Below the pieces are notes generated by a model, which was not told where the DNA came from, did not search any database, and saw only the letters and a list, made by a program, of their open reading frames with translations. Positions 17,581-22,895 of a stretch of 22,895 bases of DNA are shown here, piece by piece. The position numbers and the translations under genes were made by a program. This DNA is from an uncultured Gammaproteobacteria bacterium (GTDB taxonomy: Bacteria > Pseudomonadota > Gammaproteobacteria > Arenicellales > UBA868), in assembly GCA_913051905.1 (NCBI GenBank), contig CAJXBY010000020.1:1-22895 (forward strand). The letters are read 5' to 3'. Numbering within the stretch: position 1 is the stretch's first letter; every line of letters starts with the position of its first letter.

Positions 17581-17590
17581 ATAGCCGACC

Positions 17591-18694
17591 ATGACCGAGG
17601 TTAAATCCGAACCACTCGACCCTGTCAGGCTCAAGAATCAGATCCGGCGTTGGGCGGACGACCTGGGCTTCCAAAACATGGGTGTCAGCGGTGGCGATCT
17701 GACAGAAGCTCAGAGTCGACTACTCGACTGGCTTGCCGATGGTTGCCATGGAGACATGAACTACATGGCTCGTTATGGTGACATTCGTAGCACACCCTGG
17801 AAGCTGGTACCCGGCACAATCCGGGTCATCAGCGTCCGGTTAGACTACTTTCCGGGTACCGCGGCACCCGCGATGTCCGTATTGTCAGATTCATCGGCAG
17901 GATACGTCTCCCGTTATGCACTGGGTCGCGACTATCACAAGCTGGTGCGGCGTAAACTGCAAAAACTAGCCGACAGAATCACCGACGTTATTGGACCCTT
18001 CAGTTACCGCGCATTTGCCGACAGCGCCCCGGTGATGGAAAAACCCTTGGCGGAACAGGCCGGTCTTGGCTGGATCGGAAAGCACACCAACCTGATCGAT
18101 CGAAACTCCGGTTCATGGTTCTTTCTTGGGGAACTTTATACGGACCTGTCCCTGCCGGTTGACAGGCCCCAATCCGATCATTGCGGCCACTGTACGCGCT
18201 GTATCGAGGCCTGCCCCACGGGCGCTATAGACCGCCCATACCATCTGGATGCGAGGCGTTGCATCTCCTATCTCACCATCGAATTGGCGGGTCCGATACC
18301 CGTTGAGTTACGGCATTCGATTGGTAACAGGATTTTCGGCTGTGACGACTGCCAGCTGGTCTGCCCGTGGAATCGATTTTCCAAACCCGGTTCTGCCCCT
18401 GATTTCCAACCCCGGCAGGGTCTGGACCGAGCTGATCTACTTGAACTTTTCAGCTGGTCTGAGAAGGAATTCCTTCGGCGGCTGGAAGGTAGTCCTATCC
18501 GCAGAATTGGATACCAGAGATGGCTGAGAAACCTCTCCATTGCACTGGGCAATGGCTTGCCTCAGGCCAGAGTAATCCGCGCGTTAAGAGAAAAACGAAG
18601 CGAGGTTACGCCGATGGTAAAAGAACATATAGATTGGGCTTTGCGACAACTGGCTGGGCGACCGATCAAACGTGAGCAACCTCGTCCAGGCTGA
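17591..18694 (+). CDS. queG: Epoxyqueuosine reductase
   Basis: QueG performs the last step of queuosine synthesis in tRNA, reducing epoxyqueuosine with a cobalamin cofactor and iron-sulfur clusters. The 367-residue protein (E. coli 379) shows '[21 protein letters not shown]' with the presumed acid Asp144. The first cluster motif is Cys198/201/204/208 ('[16 protein letters not shown]'). Cys224 in '[10 protein letters not shown]' and Cys251/254/258 in '[11 protein letters not shown]' follow, giving two 4Fe-4S clusters. A HEAT-like C-terminus ends the protein. The ATG has no ribosome-binding site, and a possible -10 box ends 8 bases upstream, so a leaderless message is conceivable. The 3' end overlaps orn tail to tail by 29 bases. 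Confidence 0.96.
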   Translation: MTEVKSEPLDPVRLKNQIRRWADDLGFQNMGVSGGDLTEAQSRLLDWLADGCHGDMNYMARYGDIRSTPWKLVPGTIRVISVRLDYFPGTAAPAMSVLSDSSAGYVSRYALGRDYHKLVRRKLQKLADRITDVIGPFSYRAFADSAPVMEKPLAEQAGLGWIGKHTNLIDRNSGSWFFLGELYTDLSLPVDRPQSDHCGHCTRCIEACPTGAIDRPYHLDARRCISYLTIELAGPIPVELRHSIGNRIFGCDDCQLVCPWNRFSKPGSAPDFQPRQGLDRADLLELFSWSEKEFLRRLEGSPIRRIGYQRWLRNLSIALGNGLPQARVIRALREKRSEVTPMVKEHIDWALRQLAGRPIKREQPRPG

Positions 18695-19223
18695 AGAATG
18701 CCCTTCTATAAAATCTGAGTTCCTCGATGGACTCGCGAATGTCGTCAAGGGCCCGATGCGAACCCTTTTTCTCGAAACCTTTTAATCGATCGGGACACCA
18801 CCTGGCCATCAACTCCTTGATAGTACTCACATCAACGTTGCGGTAATGCAGGTGGCCGGTCAAGCGCGGCATGTAGCGATAGAGGAATCGACGGTCCTGG
18901 CAGATACTGTTACCGCATAACGGAGACCTGCCTTCGAGAACCGTCCGGCGAAGAAATTCAAGGGTCATTTGTTCGGCCGCAGGTTCATCCAGAGTCGAAT
19001 CCCGGACCCTGCTGATCAGGCCGCTCCCTGAATGCACCGTCTGGTTCCATTCATCCATGGAGAGCAGGACTGATTCCCCCTGGTGTATGGCCAGCACCGG
19101 CCCCTCCTCGATGATATTGAGATGGGCGTCTGTCACGATGGTGGCCATCTCCAGTATCCGGTCTTTGTCCGGATCGAGTCCGGTCATCTCCAGATCCATC
19201 CACACCAGATTACCGGACTCCAT
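18666..19223 (-). CDS. orn: Oligoribonuclease
   Basis: Orn degrades the di- and short oligonucleotides left by RNA decay and hydrolyses pGpG from c-di-GMP breakdown. The 185-residue protein is a DEDDh exonuclease with Asp10 and Glu12 ('[11 protein letters not shown]'), Asp110 ('[11 protein letters not shown]'), His156 and Asp161 ('SHRALDDI'). Length and spacing match E. coli Orn (Asp12, Glu14, Asp112, His158, Asp163). AGGAG lies 10 bases before the ATG. The 80-base gap after pnp contains an 18-base hairpin (19240-19257, GCCCA/TGGGC) without a T-run. pnp transcripts may therefore continue into orn. Confidence 0.98.
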   Translation of the reverse strand: MESGNLVWMDLEMTGLDPDKDRILEMATIVTDAHLNIIEEGPVLAIHQGESVLLSMDEWNQTVHSGSGLISRVRDSTLDEPAAEQMTLEFLRRTVLEGRSPLCGNSICQDRRFLYRYMPRLTGHLHYRNVDVSTIKELMARWCPDRLKGFEKKGSHRALDDIRESIEELRFYRRAFFSLDEVAHV

Positions 19224-19303
19224 CTTTCACGTGACTCCTGCCCATCAGCCGCTGGGCGCACTCGTGTCGCTTGATCCGGGACATTCCGGGAAGTACTTGC
19301 AGA

Positions 19304-21391
19304 TTAGGCAGCCTCTTCCACGGCCTTGATACTGAGTCGAATCCGACCCTGTTTGTCGACCTCAAGGACTTTGACCCTGACAACATCACCTTCAGACAAT
19401 TTATCGCTGACATTAGCAACACGTTCGGTGGAGATCTGGGAGATATGTACCAGACCATCCCGCCCCGGGAGAATATTGACAAATGCCCCGAAATCCATGA
19501 GCCGAACCACTTTGCCTTCATAAATCGTACCAACTTCCACATCGGCCGTGATCTGCTCAATACGCTTACGTGCTGCTTCAGCTGCTGAAAGATCGGCACT
19601 TGCTATCTTTATCGTTCCATCGTCCTCGATATCGATTGTCGCTCCCGTACTTTCTGAAATGGCCCGAATCGTCACGCCCCCTTTCCCAATGACATCTCTG
19701 ATTTTTTCCGTCGGAATTCGCATGGTCGTGATTCTGGGCGCGTATTGCGACATCTCAGGTCTCGGTCCTGACAGAGCTTTTTCCATCTCTGCCAGAATGT
19801 GCAACCTGCCCTCGCGGGCCTGGCTCAGCGCCTGTTCCATAATTACCCTGTTGATTCCCTCAATCTTGATGTCCATCTGCAGCGCTGTCACCCCGTCCCG
19901 GGTACCCGCCACCTTAAAATCCATATCCCCCAAATGATCTTCATCACCCAGAATATCGGTCAGGACGGCAAATTCCTCGCCTTCCTTAATCAGACCCATT
20001 GCGACGCCTGCCACGGGCGCCTTGATTTTCACGCCCGCATCCATAAGAGAAAGACTGGCGCCACAAACGGTGGCCATGGAACTCGATCCGTTGGATTCGG
20101 TGATCTCCGAAACGACCCGCAGGACATAGGGAAAATCTTCCGCTGACGGAAGGACTGCCAGGATCGCGCGTTTGGCTAGCCGGCCATGCCCGATCTCTCT
20201 CCTTTTAGGCGAACCCACCCTTCCTGTCTCTCCTACACAATAAGGCGGAAAGTTGTAGTGCAGCATGAAATAATCGCGTCTTTCCCCCTCTATGGCGTCG
20301 ATGATCTGAGAGTCACGTTCTGTACCAAGAGTCGTGACGACCAGTGCCTGTGTTTCGCCTCGCGTAAACAGAACCGAACCATGGGTGCGTGGGAACAGGC
20401 CAGTTTCTATACTAATAGGCCGGACCGTCTCGAGATCGCGGCCATCGATACGCGGTTGCTTGGCTAGAATCCGCCCGCGTACGATCTTTTTCTCCAGCTT
20501 CTTTACCGCTTCATTGACCGCATCTATGTCTTCCTTAGCCGAATCCTCGGTCGATAGTGCTTCAACGACAGAATTTCGGACTTTTGACAATGCTTCCTGA
20601 CGATCCACTTTATCGGCGACCTGGTAGGCTTCTTCCACACCGGATCCAGCCAGCGAGATGACTTTGTCGTTCAGTTCCTGGTCTGCCTCCGGTGCGGACC
20701 ATTCCCAGCGTTCATAACCAGCTTCATCGGCCAGCGCACGAATCGCCTTAATTGCAGCCTGCATCTGCTCATGGCCAAACACCACCGCACCCAGCATCTG
20801 TTCCTCGCTCAACTCGCCAGCCTCAGACTCAACCATCAGGACCGCGTTTTCGGTGCCCGCGACTACAAGGTTAAGGCGGGAACCTGCCAACTGGTTGGCG
20901 TCGGGGTTGAGGACGTAGTCACCGTCGATATAACCGACCCGGGCAGACCCCACCGGGCCGCTGAATGGTACGCCCGAAATTGAAAGCGCCGCTGATGCAC
21001 CAAGCATCGCGACGATATCGGGATCTATTTCTGGGTCCACGGACATGACCGTACAGATAATCTGAACCTCGTTTCTGAACCCATCAGGGAACAAAGGACG
21101 TATGGGCCTGTCGATCAGTCGGCAGGTGAGAATCGCTTTTTCTGAGGGCCGGCCTTCCCGTTTGAAAAACCCGCCAGGAATACGTCCAGCTGAGTAGGTT
21201 CGCTCCTCGTAATCCACGGTCAGCGGGAAAAAGTCCCGATCACTGGCCCGTTGGGAGGCGACCACAGTCACCAACACACGGGTATCTCCCATGGCGGCCA
21301 GCACCGCGCCCGAAGCCTGGCGTGCAATCCGCCCGGTCTCAAGAGTAACTTCGTGCTGCCCGTAGGCGAAACGCTGCACTGCTTCTTTCAC
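19304..21391 (-). CDS. pnp: Polynucleotide phosphorylase
   Basis: PNPase is a trimeric phosphorolytic 3'-5' exoribonuclease and part of the RNA degradosome. The 695-residue protein has two RNase PH-like domains, the first with '[22 protein letters not shown]' cut here to its family marks 'AGRIPGGF' and '[12 protein letters not shown]', the second with '[14 protein letters not shown]' and '[12 protein letters not shown]'. The KH domain has its loop 'VIGKGG', and the S1 domain begins near '[18 protein letters not shown]'. The start is GTG at 21391 with AGGAG 7 bases upstream; an overlapping out-of-frame ATG ends at once. It follows rpsO after only 33 bases, as a single transcription unit. Confidence 0.98.
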   Translation of the reverse strand: MKEAVQRFAYGQHEVTLETGRIARQASGAVLAAMGDTRVLVTVVASQRASDRDFFPLTVDYEERTYSAGRIPGGFFKREGRPSEKAILTCRLIDRPIRPLFPDGFRNEVQIICTVMSVDPEIDPDIVAMLGASAALSISGVPFSGPVGSARVGYIDGDYVLNPDANQLAGSRLNLVVAGTENAVLMVESEAGELSEEQMLGAVVFGHEQMQAAIKAIRALADEAGYERWEWSAPEADQELNDKVISLAGSGVEEAYQVADKVDRQEALSKVRNSVVEALSTEDSAKEDIDAVNEAVKKLEKKIVRGRILAKQPRIDGRDLETVRPISIETGLFPRTHGSVLFTRGETQALVVTTLGTERDSQIIDAIEGERRDYFMLHYNFPPYCVGETGRVGSPKRREIGHGRLAKRAILAVLPSAEDFPYVLRVVSEITESNGSSSMATVCGASLSLMDAGVKIKAPVAGVAMGLIKEGEEFAVLTDILGDEDHLGDMDFKVAGTRDGVTALQMDIKIEGINRVIMEQALSQAREGRLHILAEMEKALSGPRPEMSQYAPRITTMRIPTEKIRDVIGKGGVTIRAISESTGATIDIEDDGTIKIASADLSAAEAARKRIEQITADVEVGTIYEGKVVRLMDFGAFVNILPGRDGLVHISQISTERVANVSDKLSEGDVVRVKVLEVDKQGRIRLSIKAVEEAA

Positions 21392-21424
21392 ATTCTTGCT
21401 CCTGGGTTTTCTGGTTTTGCCGGT

Positions 21425-21694
21425 TTAACGACGCAGGCCAAGACGAGTGATCAACGACTGATAGCGCTCAACATTGCGGCTCTTGAGGTAGTCGAGCAGC
21501 TTGCGTCGGCGGTTGACCATTCGAAGCAACCCCTGCCGAGAGTGATGGTCGTGAATATGAGTCCGGAAATGATCGGACAGATCTTTGATTCGCTCGGTCA
21601 GTAATGCGACCTGGACTTCTGGCGATCCGGTATCACCTTCCGCCAATGAGTATTCTCGGATCGTGGATGCTTTCGATTCAGCGTTAATGGGCAT
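21425..21694 (-). CDS. rpsO: 30S ribosomal protein S15
   Basis: S15 binds the central domain of 16S rRNA early in assembly and forms a bridge to the 50S subunit. The 89-residue protein has the standard length and family stretches '[15 protein letters not shown]', '[23 protein letters not shown]' shortened here to its core '[10 protein letters not shown]', and the end 'LGLRR'. The rpsO-pnp order is universal in this group. GAGGGA lies just ahead of the ATG. In E. coli S15 represses its own translation through a leader pseudoknot; I did not find a clear counterpart by eye. Confidence 0.98.
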   Translation of the reverse strand: MPINAESKASTIREYSLAEGDTGSPEVQVALLTERIKDLSDHFRTHIHDHHSRQGLLRMVNRRRKLLDYLKSRNVERYQSLITRLGLRR

Positions 21695-21860
21695 GTAATT
21701 CCCTCTACCTTTGTTTCCAGTTGTCGATGTCCGGTGGGTTAATCCGGGTGGGTGGGCGACCTTTGACCGGCTCTGATTACTGTGCCGCGGGGACTCAAAA
21801 CACGTTATTGTAATCGGAAGGCGGGTAGTCTACTCGCACGGATGCATTCGCTCAACAGAA
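21695..21860 (-). promoter_or_regulatory. truB-rpsO spacer with a possible rpsO promoter
   Basis: This 166-base gap is where E. coli carries the rpsO promoter. On the minus strand TACAAT (21807-21812) matches five of six -10 bases. No good -35 box lies 16-18 bases before it. If used, the leader would be about 110 bases. No gene is visible here. Confidence 0.3.
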
Positions 21861-22787
21861 TCAGGATTTTCTTTCCGTGGCCTGCATCAGGCGCCGCGGT
21901 GCGACCCGACCGTCGTCAGTAACCATACCAATGCCGAGAAACCCGGCTTGCTGAGCGTAAAGCCGTACCGGGCCATCCTTGGGCAGCCCACCTGCTCGTA
22001 CAGCCTGGCCGCGGCAAAGATAAAAAGCCGCATCAACCGAAAGGTCTATTTGAGGAAGGTGGGACAAACCATGATCAACTGAAATCAGCAGCTTCTCCCG
22101 ACCAGCACCTGCTGACGAACTCTCCAGTTCATCGAGGCTGACAGAATCACTGACATGAAGTTCGGCCACCGCCAGCCGTCGCAATGATATGACGTGTCCT
22201 CCACAACCCAATTGATCGCCGAGTTCCTGCGCAAGACCGCGAACGTAGAAACCATGTGAGCAACGGAGCTTCAATTCAAGGTCCTGCCCGTCAAAAGATT
22301 CCAATGCCAACTCGTAGACGGTAACCGTCCTCGCTGGCCGCTCAACCTCTATACCTTCCCTGGCGAGCTTGTAGAGCGGCTGACCGTTGACTTTCACTGC
22401 CGAATACATCGGCGGTGTCTGAAGGATTCTTCCGCGAAACCGTGAGAGACTGTCCTCCAGTTCACCCCGATCAACGCTCACCGGTTTTTTCTCGATAACG
22501 TCCCCTTCACAATCCCCCGTGGCCGTTTTTTCACCCAGGCGTATTCTTGTCCAGTAAGTTTTATCTGCGTCCAGAAAAAGGCCCGACAGTTTGGTTGATT
22601 CACCAAAACACAACGGCAACAGGCCTGTCGCAATCGGATCAAGACTCCCGGTATGCCCGGCTTTGCGTGCGCCGAGCAGCTGTTTGGCCTTCTGCAGGGC
22701 GGCGTTTGAGGTCAGTCCCCAAGGCTTATCAAGTAACAACATCCCTGAAAGGTTTCGCCCACGATGGGCACCGCGTTTAGCGCTCAT
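21861..22787 (-). CDS. truB: tRNA pseudouridine-55 synthase
   Basis: TruB makes pseudouridine 55 in the T loop of all elongator tRNAs and also acts as a tRNA chaperone. From the ATG at 22787 it has 308 residues. Marks are 'GMLLLDKPWGLTSN', 'AGHTGSLDPIATGLLP' with catalytic Asp50, 'KTYWTRIRLGEKTATGD', and 'YSAVKVNGQPLYKLAREG'. A PUA domain lies at the C-terminus. The frame is open 11 codons further up, but those lie in rbfA. The chosen ATG overlaps the rbfA stop by 11 bases, a usual arrangement for this pair. Confidence 0.97.
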   Translation of the reverse strand: MSAKRGAHRGRNLSGMLLLDKPWGLTSNAALQKAKQLLGARKAGHTGSLDPIATGLLPLCFGESTKLSGLFLDADKTYWTRIRLGEKTATGDCEGDVIEKKPVSVDRGELEDSLSRFRGRILQTPPMYSAVKVNGQPLYKLAREGIEVERPARTVTVYELALESFDGQDLELKLRCSHGFYVRGLAQELGDQLGCGGHVISLRRLAVAELHVSDSVSLDELESSSAGAGREKLLISVDHGLSHLPQIDLSVDAAFYLCRGQAVRAGGLPKDGPVRLYAQQAGFLGIGMVTDDGRVAPRRLMQATERKS

Positions 22788-22895
22788 CAACGGCATCCGT
22801 GGGTTCGACAATTCCATCAATGATCTTGCTCAGGCGAGCTCCACGCTGAACGCTTGAGTCATAGTAGAAATCGAGCTCAGGAACCCGCTTGAGTT
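22777..22895 (-). CDS. rbfA: Ribosome-binding factor A, C-terminal end only
   Basis: On the minus strand the last 38 codons of a gene are visible, reading LKRVPELDFYYDSSVQRG, then ARLSKIID, and ending at TAA (22777-22779). The stretch 'RVPELDFYYD' is the typical C-terminal mark of RbfA, a KH-fold protein needed for 30S maturation and cold adaptation. The 5' part lies beyond the window. The order rbfA-truB-rpsO-pnp matches the conserved nusA-infB cluster, so infB would be expected next to the window. Confidence 0.93.
   Translation of the reverse strand, partial: LKRVPELDFYYDSSVQRGARLSKIIDGIVEPTDAVDER

Noticed and set aside
19265..19300. Repeated CCCGGA (TCCCGGAATGTCCCGGA on the minus strand) after pnp as a terminator
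   Set aside because: The copies are direct, not inverted, so they do not form a hairpin, and no T-run follows.

Overview
This window looks like ordinary chromosomal DNA of a gammaproteobacterium outside the Enterobacteriaceae. It contains no phage, insertion sequence, CRISPR array or toxin-antitoxin gene that I can see. The order nnrD-tsaE-amiB-mutL-miaA-hfq-hflX-hflK-hflC-yjeT-purA-(tRNA)-rnr-rlmB, with queG divergent from nnrD, is the order known from E. coli. Here nsrR is missing between purA and rnr, and a tRNA-Leu gene sits there instead, as I recall for pseudomonads. An RnfB-type ferredoxin between metG and nth also recalls Xanthomonas/Pseudomonas relatives. I cannot name a genus.

Layout. 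1-2795 (+ strand): the 3' two-thirds of metG, a soluble RnfB-like ferredoxin, and nth. 2819-5308 (- strand): rlmB and a short rnr. 5309-5796: a promoter and tRNA-Leu(CAG) on the + strand, flanked by non-coding DNA. 5797-17571 (- strand): a tightly packed run read as nnrD, tsaE, amiB, mutL, miaA, hfq, hflX, hflK, hflC, yjeT, purA. 17591-18694 (+ strand): queG. 18666-22895 (- strand): the 3' end of rbfA, truB, rpsO, pnp, orn.

Functionally this is an RNA-centred housekeeping block. It covers RNA decay (PNPase, oligoribonuclease, RNase R, Hfq), tRNA modification (MiaA, TsaE, QueG, TruB), rRNA maturation (RlmB, RbfA) and ribosome rescue (HflX). It also holds DNA repair (Nth, MutL), membrane proteolysis control (HflK/HflC), cell-wall splitting (AmiB), NAD(P)HX repair (NnrD) and purine synthesis (PurA). 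Many gene ends overlap by a few bases, suggesting translational coupling.

I found no convincing new multi-gene system. The real departures from the textbook are in single genes. The amidase is cut from its LysM domain by one in-frame TAA. RNase R lacks about 205 N-terminal residues, which include both cold-shock domains. hflX has no ATG, GTG or TTG in frame ahead of its conserved N-terminus. Hfq has proline where E. coli has the proximal-face residue Gln41. In addition, hfq seems to have its own promoter and a folded leader of about 200 nt.
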